DNA from: Ramlibacter sp. PS4R-6
GTDB taxonomy: Bacteria > Pseudomonadota > Gammaproteobacteria > Burkholderiales > Burkholderiaceae_C
Reading direction: 5' to 3'
NCBI RefSeq assembly: GCF_037572775.1
Contig: NZ_JBBHKA010000001.1
Coordinates: forward strand, 1,488,001-1,552,000
Length of the DNA stretch: 64,000 bases
The stretch's first letter is position 1, and each line of letters begins with the position of its first letter. The notes under the pieces are model-generated. The model was not told the origin of the DNA and did not search any database. It saw only the letters and a list, made by a program, of their open reading frames with translations. The translations under genes were made by a program, and so were the position numbers. This document shows positions 16,860 to 24,570 of this stretch, one piece after another.

Positions 16860-18022
16860 GAAGGCAGTACGCAGACCACCGCAGTGCAATTGTGAAAGCC
16901 GCTGAACTGGCCTTCGGCGCGGGCGATCTGGCCATAGGTGTTGCAACCCACGAATCCCGCCGGGGCAAGCAGGTTCGCGCACGCCTGCAATTCGTCCTCG
17001 AACTCGCGGCCCATGCGCAGGCGCGTGGCAACGCAGTCGAAGACAAGCGCGGCGGCCGGAGTCTCGCCGGCGAGCGCATCGATGGCAGCCTGCGTTGCGT
17101 GCCTCGCAGCCTGGACGGCCGAGGCGTTGCTGGTCTTCATGAAGTGCACGATGGTGCCTTCCGGAACATTTGCAGCGCACATGACAGAGCCATCCGCCGC
17201 AACGGCCAGGGGCACGCGCAGGCGGTGCGGGCCGTCCCCGCGGATGCCGATGACGTTGTGCAGGAAGAAAGGCAACGGGTCCTTGCGGTCGAACTTCTGG
17301 CCGCTCTGGCGCGCATGGGCCTCGAAGGCCTCCACGGCCGGTGCGCCATTGAGGCTGACGAGCTGCGCGCCACGGGCCTCGGTGACTCGCAGGCCTTCGC
17401 CCGCCGGCTCCCAGCCGTGCGCGACGCCGATGCCCACCGGCTTGCGGGAGAGGATCTCCAGCGCCGCGACCGCGTTCGTGTAGGCGCGCGTTCCCACGAA
17501 GACGTGGGTGGTCTGGAACCGTCCGTCGTCACCGGCGCCGCCGCCAAAGAAGCGGTAGTTGCCGCCGGTGCGCACGGTGAGCTGCTCGACCAGCGCATCC
17601 GCATGGCCGGCGAGCGCATCTGTCATCACCAGCGCGTTGCGGTAGGCGTACCCGGCGTCCTGGATGCCCGCAAACGCTTCCACCGTCTGCCGCGCAGCAT
17701 CGGCGGGATCGGTGCCCACGCCCTGCCCAAGGCCGACGGAGAATTTCATCTCCGGCGAGCGGATGGCAAGCGCGGACACCCGCCCTTCGCCGCGGTCCTT
17801 GTCCGTGAACTCGCCCGCCGACGAGGCCCCGGCGATCACGCGAGTGCCGGCATGCTCGGCGAGTGCCTCAAGCAGCTTGGGGTAGTCGTGCACTGCCGAA
17901 GCGAAGACCACGACAGCATGGGCCGGCGCGCCCGCGAATGCCCCGCGGATGGATCGGCCGAGCTCTGCGCCTGCGCGAGCGCTGTCGACCGTCTGGCTGA
18001 AGGCAATATGGGTCTGGGTCAT
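16856..18022 (-). CDS. FIST domain sensor protein
   Basis: Encodes 388 residues made of FIST_N and FIST_C domains, a cytoplasmic ligand-binding module thought to sense small molecules such as amino acids. Visible family features are the opening HIAFSQTVDSARAGAELGR, VIAGASSAGEFTD, GGGAGDDGRF, and the C-terminal FVGCNTYGQIARAEGQF, which resembles the conserved end of FIST_C. The ATG at 18022 follows GGGGGA and was chosen over one 20 codons earlier that adds an unlike tail. Its stop overlaps the GTG start of the hybrid kinase, a typical FIST-signalling pair. Confidence 0.85.
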   Translation of the reverse strand: MTQTHIAFSQTVDSARAGAELGRSIRGAFAGAPAHAVVVFASAVHDYPKLLEALAEHAGTRVIAGASSAGEFTDKDRGEGRVSALAIRSPEMKFSVGLGQGVGTDPADAARQTVEAFAGIQDAGYAYRNALVMTDALAGHADALVEQLTVRTGGNYRFFGGGAGDDGRFQTTHVFVGTRAYTNAVAALEILSRKPVGIGVAHGWEPAGEGLRVTEARGAQLVSLNGAPAVEAFEAHARQSGQKFDRKDPLPFFLHNVIGIRGDGPHRLRVPLAVAADGSVMCAANVPEGTIVHFMKTSNASAVQAARHATQAAIDALAGETPAAALVFDCVATRLRMGREFEDELQACANLLAPAGFVGCNTYGQIARAEGQFSGFHNCTAVVCVLPS

Positions 18023-18183
18023 GAGGGTCCCCCGAAAAGGAAACGAGTATGCGGCTGGGCATGATGACGTCGAGTCAGACAAAGCCGACTATTCCTCGCG
18101 AGGCCCGCCTACGGAATTTGGCGGTTCTGGCGGAGTCGGGACATCGTCCTACAGACAGCCGGGTCATCGTTGCGGATACATAA

Positions 18184-18198
18184 GTGTCCCCTGGACAC
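18184..18198. promoter_or_regulatory. Inverted repeat just before the MEDS gene
   Basis: GTGTCC-CCT-GGACAC is a perfect 6-base inverted repeat 6 bases before the ATG at 18205, in the divergent region between the FIST and MEDS genes. It could be an operator or an mRNA hairpin hiding the start. Role is inferred. Confidence 0.4.
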
Positions 18199-18204
18199 GC
18201 AGTC

Positions 18205-18861
18205 ATGCACAAACACCGAAAAATATCCCTCTGCGGCGAGTCGCTCGACGGGCTGCAGCACGTCTGCGCCTTCTTCGATTCCCGGGAAGAGCAGTACGAC
18301 GTGCTCAACCCTTACTTCCGCGAGGGCCTCGAGACAGGCGACGAGGTCGTGACCATCGTGGAATCCGCATACCACGACGAGCACATCCGGCGCATGTCCG
18401 GGGCGGGCATCCCCGTGGGTGCGGGAATGGAGTCGGGCCAGCTGAAGGTGCTTGCCTCCGAGGAGTCATACCTGAAAGACAATATCTTCGTGGTCGAGCG
18501 CATGTACGCGATGCTCGAGGAAGTGTTGCGCAACGCGGCCAGCGGGCCCTACAAATCCGTGCGCACGATGGGCGACATGGAATGGGCGCTCAAGAACCTG
18601 CCGGGCACCGACGAGCTCATAATGTACGAGGCGCGCGTGAACCTGCTCGCAGCGCACCACGACCGCACGTTGCTGTGCGCGTACGACGTGAACCGCTTCA
18701 GTGGGCGCGTCATCACCGACGTGCTGGCAACGCACTCCCATGTGATCATCAATGGGAAGGTGCACACGAACCCGTATTACGTCGACCCGGTGACCTACTT
18801 GAGCAAACTTGCGCTTCGCAAGCGCGCGGAGTCGCCGGCAAGGCCGTCCACCACGCATTGA
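18205..18861 (+). CDS. MEDS-domain (DcmR-like) sensory protein
   Basis: Encodes 218 residues that fit the MEDS family (methanogen/methylotroph DcmR sensory domain). Features are HVCAFFDSREEQYDVLNPYF at the start, GDEVVTIVESAYHDEHI, EVLRNAASGPYKSVRTMGDM and a final VHTNPYYVDPVTYL. MEDS domains are soluble and proposed to sense small organic compounds for linked regulators; here no output domain is attached, so it may act on the kinase encoded divergently. A GTG at 18184 could add seven codons, but it lies inside an inverted repeat, so the ATG was preferred. Confidence 0.8.
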   Translation: MHKHRKISLCGESLDGLQHVCAFFDSREEQYDVLNPYFREGLETGDEVVTIVESAYHDEHIRRMSGAGIPVGAGMESGQLKVLASEESYLKDNIFVVERMYAMLEEVLRNAASGPYKSVRTMGDMEWALKNLPGTDELIMYEARVNLLAAHHDRTLLCAYDVNRFSGRVITDVLATHSHVIINGKVHTNPYYVDPVTYLSKLALRKRAESPARPSTTH

Positions 18862-18892
18862 AGGCCAGTGACCCAGGGCCTCCGGCGCAACG

Positions 18893-19117
18893 CTACTGCT
18901 TTGGGGCCGCGCGGCGCATCTGATCCATCAACTCGGCAAGCCGTTCGCTTGCGAGGGCTCGAGCGTCTCGCACCAAGTCAAGGGTGTGCTTGTCAGGCGG
19001 AGAGCCCGCTCCTGAAAAGTAAGCCTCCCAGCTGCGACTGATTTCCTGCTCTGCTTCCCGAGCTAGATCGTCGAGCCGCTTCCACTCGTCGTGAAGTCGC
19101 CGTGCGCTTTCTGGCAT
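18893..19117 (-). CDS. Small hypothetical helical protein
   Basis: Encodes 74 hydrophilic residues (MPESARRLHDEWKRLDDLA...), almost entirely helical with alternating charges; it looks like a coiled coil or helical hairpin. Not recognised. It converges on the MEDS gene, 31 bases apart. Acceptance rests on its protein-like composition, a sensible start and no competing frame. Confidence 0.5.
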   Translation of the reverse strand: MPESARRLHDEWKRLDDLAREAEQEISRSWEAYFSGAGSPPDKHTLDLVRDARALASERLAELMDQMRRAAPKQ

Positions 19118-19156
19118 TCCGAAATGTTAACCAGATTCGCATGGCTGAGCAGCTAC

Positions 19157-19678
19157 CTATGCGCCGGTGCCTGGCACTTCGCTGAAGGCCTCCCTGAGCG
19201 CTTTCGACGCAGCAGTCGTTGCGGCAACGGAGTCCAACCACTGCTTCCACAGGTCAGGGTCGTACCCCGGGCATGCCTGGACCTTTGTCCTTGACCTGGA
19301 TCCAAAGATCCGCTTCTTTCTCGGTCGCGGCGTGGTATAGGTCGATGAAGTGTTGGCGAGTTCGCATTGGTCCCCGTGAAGTGCCAAATGGACTCTTGGC
19401 TGCGCATTCTACAAAGGCAGTCTGGACCAGCCATTTTGGAATGAGCCCGTGTTGAACGCCGTCTTGGAAGTTGGGGGCATGCCCCGAATGTTTGCAAAAA
19501 CACATTCGCTCGCGATGCTCGTCGCGACCCGCCCGCTGATGGCCGCGCCTCCAGACTCCTTCAGGACGAGCGGGACAGGTTGGTCTTTCGACCCGAACCG
19601 CCGGTGGGGCCAAATGGGACCTTCACGCGCGTGTGCATGTTCTTGCCGCCGCTTTGCGGCTTGTTCATGCTGTTCCAT
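19157..19678 (-). pseudogene. Decayed gene with one or two frameshifts
   Basis: Protein-like sequence jumps between frames on the minus strand. One frame gives SGGAAISGRVATSIASEC and PPTSKTAFNTGS, stopping at 19409. A second gives PKWLVQTAFVECAAKS and MRTRQHFIDLYHAATEKEAD before ending at 19254. A third continues with YDPDLWKQWLDSVAATTAA to 19157. The joint near 19270, KDKGP then PGYDPDLWKQW, looks like a single-base shift. No family was recognised. It may be a dead gene, and overlapping short genes are the alternative. Confidence 0.35.
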
Positions 19679-19770
19679 CCACGCGCCTTGCCTTCGGGGC
19701 GCTTGTGCTCCTCGGGATCGGACTGCCCTCGAGGGGCAGCCTCATCGGGGAGTCGTTTTCTTCTCGCCAT
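19561..19770 (-). CDS. Small hydrophilic protein (doubtful)
   Basis: A 69-residue frame, MARRKRLPDEAAPRGQSDPEEHK..., overlaps the end of the 54-residue basic protein gene and the decayed gene. It is strongly charged and low in hydrophobic residues, like small stress-associated proteins, but the start site is weak. An internal ATG at 19668 (MNKPQSGGKNMHTRV) is an alternative. It could also be non-coding. Confidence 0.25.
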   Translation of the reverse strand: MARRKRLPDEAAPRGQSDPEEHKRPEGKARGWNSMNKPQSGGKNMHTRVKVPFGPTGGSGRKTNLSRSS

Positions 19771-19906
19771 GCTTGAGGGGACCGGTCGGCGACGCACTGG
19801 AGCGGCCCGATTTCTTCGCCGCCTTGTCAGAGACGGCGCCGCTCGCGTGCTGCGTCTTTTTCGCGTGGGTCTTTCCACCCTGGCTGTCTTTGGTCGATTG
19901 CGGCAT
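19742..19906 (-). CDS. Small basic disordered protein, 54 residues
   Basis: Encodes MPQSTKDSQGGKTHAKK... with mostly K, S, G, T, A and no hydrophobic core; it ends GPLKHGEKKTTPR. A good ribosome-binding site (AAGGAA) lies 6 bases upstream of ATG 19906. The composition is like small stress-induced or plasmid-stabilisation-type basic proteins. No confident family. It lies between decayed genes and psiE, transcribed away from the latter. Confidence 0.45.
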   Translation of the reverse strand: MPQSTKDSQGGKTHAKKTQHASGAVSDKAAKKSGRSSASPTGPLKHGEKKTTPR

Positions 19907-20151
19907 GTGAGTTCCTTGGAAGTGAACCGGACCATTCCGGGCACCGTTCACGGTAGGGCACCGGATGTGACTTACCTGTGAGAAAAGAGGATCGGTGGCC
20001 GTAGGAGGTCGCTTTACACCAGACGCGTGTAGGAGACCTTGCGGCTGACAGCTGCTTCCGGCCAGAAGCGGAACGGCTCGCATCGCCGCTGCACGGCCGG
20101 GGGCTACCATGCACCTTGTCGGCCATCCGCGCCGGCCGAAGGAGAGTCATC

Positions 20152-20655
20152 ATGGAACAGCAGCCCCGTCCCCGGCTGATGCGCGAAACGCGCCGCTACT
20201 GGCCGCTGATGACCGCCTACGAGCGCTTCGAGCAAGTGGTCGTCGTCGTGCTCTCGCTCGTCATCGCGCTGGTGATCGCGCTGGCCCTGGTCCAGCTGTG
20301 CGCGCGGGTCATCCCGCTGCTGCTCACCGGCGTGATCGATCCGCTGGACCACGGCGTCTTCCAGGGCCTGTTCGGCATGGTGATGACTTTGCTGATCGCG
20401 CTGGAGTTCAAGCACTCCATCGTCCGGGTCGCGCTGCGGCGCGAGAGCATCGTGCAGGTCAAGACGGTGGTGCTGATCGCGCTGCTGGCGCTCAGCCGCA
20501 AGTTCGTCATCCTCGACACCGCTGCCATCGGCCCGGCGACGATCGCCGCGCTGGCTGGGGCGACGCTGGTGCTGGGGATCGTCTACTGGCTGCTGCGCGA
20601 GCGCGACGACCGGCTCGAATCGCAGCAGGAGCGTGCGGAAGCGACCGGCGCCTGA
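20152..20655 (+). CDS. PsiE-like phosphate-starvation-inducible membrane protein
   Basis: Encodes 167 residues with four membrane helices (about 27-52, 65-85, 105-125, 130-150) and hydrophilic ends. The pattern YERFEQVVVVVLSLVIALVI, IALEFKHSIV and LALSRKFVILD matches the PsiE family, named from an E. coli gene induced by phosphate shortage; its function is unknown. The start has an AAGGAGAG ribosome-binding site. Longer frames across this region run antisense to the next gene and are not real. A weak GGGCC/GGCCC hairpin with CTTT (20663-20682) may end transcription. Confidence 0.8.
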   Translation: MEQQPRPRLMRETRRYWPLMTAYERFEQVVVVVLSLVIALVIALALVQLCARVIPLLLTGVIDPLDHGVFQGLFGMVMTLLIALEFKHSIVRVALRRESIVQVKTVVLIALLALSRKFVILDTAAIGPATIAALAGATLVLGIVYWLLRERDDRLESQQERAEATGA

Positions 20656-20687
20656 AGAGTCCGGGCCGCGGCAGGGCCCTTTCCCGC

Positions 20688-22955
20688 CTACCAGCTCGCC
20701 TGCATCGAGTTGCGGTCGAAGCGCGGGTCGCTGGTGATCGACTTCAGGTCGACGAACTCCATGTTGTTCATCGTGATCGAGCGCAGCTGGCTCCACGCGG
20801 CCGCATGCCAGCCGTCGCTGGGTTCGCCCTGCACGTAGAAGTCCATGCCGTTGTCGGCCACGTACAGGCCGTAGCGCTTGGCCGCGTTCGCGACCGCCTT
20901 GGCTTGCGGGTCCCAGCTGTCGGGCACCACGAAGTCCGCGCGCAGGCGCAGCAGCGAGCCGAACGGGATCGCGCCGGGGTTGGCGCCGCCGGCGCCGAAT
21001 CGGCCCGGCCACGTGTGGGCCGTGTCGATCGCGCTGTCGCGGAAGGTGACGCGCAGCGCATGGCGGATCTCGCCGGTGGACGCTTCCGCCGCCTTCGCGA
21101 GCAGCGGCGTGATCGGCAGGCCGGCCGCATCGGACGAGCCCCACTGGTCGGGCCGCAAGGCATTGGACTTCAGGTCCCAGGCTGCGGTGGAGACCGCGTA
21201 CCACTTGCCGCCGAGGTTGTGCGCGTAGTACGACTCCCACAGGCGGCACACGCCCTTTTCGACGACCAGCACGTGGTGGTCGCCGCAGGTGCCGGGGCCG
21301 CCGCAGTTGCCGCCTTCGGCCAGGGTCACGCCACTGGGGAACGGGAAGCGCCGCGCGCTGGCGGGCACCGTCGTGCAATCGCGCGTCACGGCGTAGCCAC
21401 TGCCGCTCGTCACGGCGCAATCGCTCTTCTCCGGATAGCTGGGCGTGTTCCACACACCCGAACTGGCGTAATCGAACGAGACGACGGGCCAGTTGGTGGC
21501 GCCGCTCGTTCCGCCCACGTAGTTGATCGGGATGCCCCAGTAGTCGTTCGTGTTCGCGGGGTTGCTGCTGTTGCCCCAGTTGCCCATGAACTGCGTTCCC
21601 CCGCCGACCAGGTTCACCCAGGCGGTGCTGCTCGGGTGCGTGGGGAAACGCGCCGTGTCGTCGATGCGGGTGTTGAAGATCGACGTCGCCGGGAACATCG
21701 GGCAGTCGCCGAGGATCGTCGACCCCGGCTGCGCCACCGGTGCCGGCGCCGGTGCAGGAGAGGGCGCGGGCGCCGGTGCCGCCGCGCTGCCCGCAACGGA
21801 GAAGACGAAATCGTCGACGTACACCGACCCCGCGCCGGCGTTCTTCCAGACGTAGACCACGGCCCTCGCCACATTCGCCGGAGCCGTCACCTGCACGCGT
21901 GCCTGCGAATACGTGGTGGTGCTGACCGATGTGGACCCTTGCCCGATGACGGTGCCCAACGGGTCCAGGAAGTTCACGCCGACGAAGCCGGTTTCCGATG
22001 CGTCGCTCACCTTGAGCTGCACGGTCAGCACGTAGGTCGTCCCGGCGACGATGCCTGTCACGTCGTGCGCCGCGCCTCCGGCGGCGGTTCCCACGCGCAG
22101 CGCATAGCTGCCCGAGCTCGATTGCCCCGTGACCACCGATGCATTCCCCCAGTTCGACCACCCGGTCCAGGCGCTTTCGAAGCCGCCGTTGCTGAGAAGG
22201 CCTGCCGGTGCCGCCGGCACTGCCGGAGCCGGTGCCACGACGGGTGCGGGAGCCGGTGCCACGGCAGGAGCGGGCGCGGGTGCTGGTGCGGGAGCTGGTA
22301 CCGGTGCCGGTGCGGGCGCAGGAGCTGGTGCGGGCGCAGGAGCCGGCGTGGGCGCGGGCGCGGGAACCGGCGTGGGTGCGGGTGCAGGAGCAGCGGTGGC
22401 CGTGCCCGCGGAGAAGACGAAGTCGTCCACGTACACATAGCCCGAGCCGGCGTTCTTCCAGACGTAGACGACGGCCCTCGCCACATTGGCCGGTGCGACA
22501 ACCTGCACGCGTGCTTGCGAATACGTGGTGGTGCTGACCGTCGCCGATCCTTGCCGAATCACGTTGCCCGCCGCATCGAGGAAGTTCACGCCCACGAAGC
22601 CGACCTCGGAAGCACCGCTCACCTTGACCTGCGCGGTCAGGGTGTAGGTGGTGCCGGCGACCACGCCAGTCACGTCGTGGCCGGCACCTCCCGCGGCGGT
22701 TCCGACGCGCAACGCGTAGCTGCCCGAGCTCGACTGGCCGGTGACGACGGACGCGTTGCCCCAGTTCGCCCAACCCGTCCAGGCATTTTCGAAGCCGGGG
22801 TTGCTCAGCAGGTTCGTCGCCGCAGTCACGGCAGGCGCGGTCGCAGCCGTCGTCACCAGTGGCGCCGCGAGTTGCGTCGTCGCCGCGGCAAGCGCGACCA
22901 CAGTGACGCCGGAGAACAGGGCCGCCACTGCTTGCTTTTTACGTTTGTCAGACAT
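20688..22955 (-). CDS. Secreted protein with two CBM-like modules and an uncharacterised C-terminal domain
   Basis: Encodes 755 residues. An N-terminal signal peptide ends near residue 38. Two beta-sandwich modules follow (about 47-185 and 255-390), both opening LLSN(P/G)GFE.AWTGW.NWGN and ending A.VYVWKNAG...VYVDDFVFS, like the CBM4/9 family of carbohydrate-binding modules. An Ala-Pro linker of about 65 residues joins them and a shorter one follows. The C-terminal 340 residues begin GDCPMFPATSIFN and hold CGDHHVLVVEKGVCRLWESYY, GEIRHALRVTF and YGLYVADNGMDFYV. I recall similar unnamed secreted proteins but no known activity. Polysaccharide binding is inferred. Confidence 0.75.
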   Translation of the reverse strand: MSDKRKKQAVAALFSGVTVVALAAATTQLAAPLVTTAATAPAVTAATNLLSNPGFENAWTGWANWGNASVVTGQSSSGSYALRVGTAAGGAGHDVTGVVAGTTYTLTAQVKVSGASEVGFVGVNFLDAAGNVIRQGSATVSTTTYSQARVQVVAPANVARAVVYVWKNAGSGYVYVDDFVFSAGTATAAPAPAPTPVPAPAPTPAPAPAPAPAPAPAPVPAPAPAPAPAPAVAPAPAPVVAPAPAVPAAPAGLLSNGGFESAWTGWSNWGNASVVTGQSSSGSYALRVGTAAGGAAHDVTGIVAGTTYVLTVQLKVSDASETGFVGVNFLDPLGTVIGQGSTSVSTTTYSQARVQVTAPANVARAVVYVWKNAGAGSVYVDDFVFSVAGSAAAPAPAPSPAPAPAPVAQPGSTILGDCPMFPATSIFNTRIDDTARFPTHPSSTAWVNLVGGGTQFMGNWGNSSNPANTNDYWGIPINYVGGTSGATNWPVVSFDYASSGVWNTPSYPEKSDCAVTSGSGYAVTRDCTTVPASARRFPFPSGVTLAEGGNCGGPGTCGDHHVLVVEKGVCRLWESYYAHNLGGKWYAVSTAAWDLKSNALRPDQWGSSDAAGLPITPLLAKAAEASTGEIRHALRVTFRDSAIDTAHTWPGRFGAGGANPGAIPFGSLLRLRADFVVPDSWDPQAKAVANAAKRYGLYVADNGMDFYVQGEPSDGWHAAAWSQLRSITMNNMEFVDLKSITSDPRFDRNSMQASW
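22199..22402. repeat. Low-complexity Ala-Pro linker DNA
   Basis: Irregular GCGGGTGC/GGAGCCGG-type short repeats encode the (Ala-Pro)n linker between the two binding modules of the secreted protein. The units vary in length, so this is codon-level repetition, a region prone to slippage. Confidence 0.8.
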
Positions 22956-23107
22956 GTCGTACGTGATCGTCGGAAAGGGGCCGATTGTCCGGACGCAGCG
23001 CGTGCGGCGGGGACTTCCGGGTCAATCACGTGGACCAGCAGCGCTGGCGGTGTAATTTGTCCTGCGCCCAGTTGACGCTGAGCTTCAGGACTGCTGGGGT
23101 TCGAAGC

Positions 23108-23494
23108 TCAGGTGTTCGCCGACGAAAGCCACTCGATGGCGTCGGGAAGATTTTCGAAGTTGCGGATGCGCAGCCCCTCCTGCTGCGCCTGGCGCTCGCC
23201 GAGGTGCGTGTTCTGTTCTTCCTTCAGGACCACCGCGATGCGGTCGACGGCGTGCAGGAGGCCGGCTGCCACGTGGCCCATCTCGACGCGGTCGGCATCC
23301 GTGCCGTCGAAGTCCACCGCCAGGAGGTCGAAGAGGAAGAGCGGGCGCATGGAGCGCCGCGAGACTTCGGCGCCGAAGGTGAGCGCCCCGCAGATCTCGA
23401 GCACCGTGGCGGGCCCCGAGCACGCTATCAGCACCATCGATGGGCCGTAGGAAACCGACACGGCGAACAGGCCCTTGGAGTTGCTTCGCGGCAC
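23108..23494 (-). CDS. STAS/SpoIIAA-like small protein
   Basis: Encodes 128 residues from GTG at 23494, which sits 5 bases after GGAGG; another GTG two codons upstream is too close to it. The sequence alternates beta strands and helices (LFAVSVSYGPSMVLIACSGP, RPLFLFDLLAVDFDG, HLLHAVDRIAVV-like segment), ending NLPDAIEWLSSANT. The layout matches SpoIIAA-like/STAS proteins with the usual C-terminal element DAIxWL. Role unknown. It lies just downstream of a frameshifted Bug gene that now reads into it. Confidence 0.65.
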   Translation of the reverse strand: MPRSNSKGLFAVSVSYGPSMVLIACSGPATVLEICGALTFGAEVSRRSMRPLFLFDLLAVDFDGTDADRVEMGHVAAGLLHAVDRIAVVLKEEQNTHLGERQAQQEGLRIRNFENLPDAIEWLSSANT

Positions 23495-23513
23495 AGTCAC
23501 CTCCAACTTGCTG

Positions 23514-24490
23514 CTATGAGAGGGGTTGGTACCCGACGGAGCGTAACACCCTGCCGGTGCGTTCATGGTCCCTGCGAAGGGCTTCGCGAAGCTCCGCGAT
23601 GCCCTGGCGCGGCGATGCGGCCTGCAGGCCGGCCGCCTTGAAAGCGGCCACCAGGTCGGATCCGACAGCGCAGCGAGCACGCGCGCCCGCAGGTCGGCGA
23701 CGATGCCTGCGGGATTCGAAGGCGTCGTGAACAGGGTGATGCCGACAGCTTGCGTGAGTTCGCCGTAGCCGAGTTCGGCAAGCGTCGGCACGCCCGGCAG
23801 CACCTCGGCGGGCGCTGCGCTCGTCACGGCCAGCGCCTTCAACGCCCCGCCGCGAATGTGCGGCAGCGAAGTGGCGATGCCATCGAACATGAAGGGCACG
23901 CGACCCGCGATCACGTCGAGGAGTGCCGGCGGCGAACCCCTGTAGCCGACGTGCAGCAGGTCGGCACCCGCAGCCTTGGCGAGCTGCAGGACCTTCACAT
24001 GCGAAGCGGTGCCGGCGCCGAACGACGCGATCGGCACGGGGGCCGGCTGGGCTTTCACGTAGCGGACCATGTCCGGGACGCTTTGCACGCCGACCGAGGC
24101 GCTTGCCACCAGCACGAGCCCTGTGGATGCGACTTGCGCCAGCGGCACGATGTCCGCGAAAGGGTCGTAGCGCGGCTTGACGGTATACGGCACTTCGGTG
24201 ACCAGCGAATCCGGCGACAGGAGGAAGACCGACCCGTCCGCCGGCGCAGCGAGGAGGGCATCCGTCGCGACGGTGCCCCCCACGCCGGGAAGGTTCTCGA
24301 TCACGGCCTGCAGGCCGGCCGTGCGCTGCAGGACGTCGGCGAGCTTTCGCGCAACGAAATCGGTCGTGCCGCCGGCGGGCGCGGGCACGATCAGGCGCAA
24401 CGGCCGCGCGGCCTTCGCGGCGGGCAGCACGCTGCTTGCGCACAACGCGGCGATGAACGCACGGCGCCGGATCGGTGGGTGAATCAGCAT
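23514..24490 (-). pseudogene. Frameshifted Bug-family (TctC) binding protein
   Basis: The first 280 or so residues are a standard tripartite-tricarboxylate receptor: export signal RRRAFIAALCASSVLPAAKA, LIVPAPAGGTTDFVARKLA, IENLPGVGGTVATDAL, GYRGSPPALLDVIAG. At about 23652-23655 the frame breaks: LAALSDPT should continue as VAAFKAAGLQAASPRQGIAE and end at the TAG at 23514-23516, but one base seems missing. In the present sequence the frame instead runs on into the next gene. This may be a true pseudogene or a sequencing error in a GC-rich tract. Confidence 0.8.
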
Positions 24491-24570
24491 GGGCGTGGCA
24501 CATCATAGGGCAGCGCCCCCAGCCGAAGGCCGATCAGCCGGTGCCCGGTGCCGCACCGCCGCGCACGCGC

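Noticed and set aside
22199-22402. Repeated short GC words as a CRISPR or direct-repeat array
   Set aside because: Units are irregular and encode an Ala-Pro linker; there are no unique spacers of constant length.
20109-23075. A near-1000-codon open frame on the plus strand across psiE and the secreted protein
   Set aside because: It is a mirror of GC-rich coding on the other strand, full of Arg, Ala, His and Gly repeats and no domain; the minus-strand protein has a signal peptide and clear modules.
23108-24490. One 460-residue Bug-STAS fusion protein
   Set aside because: The expected Bug C terminus is present in the neighbouring frame and a ribosome-binding site precedes the STAS-like gene, so a frameshift explains the join better.
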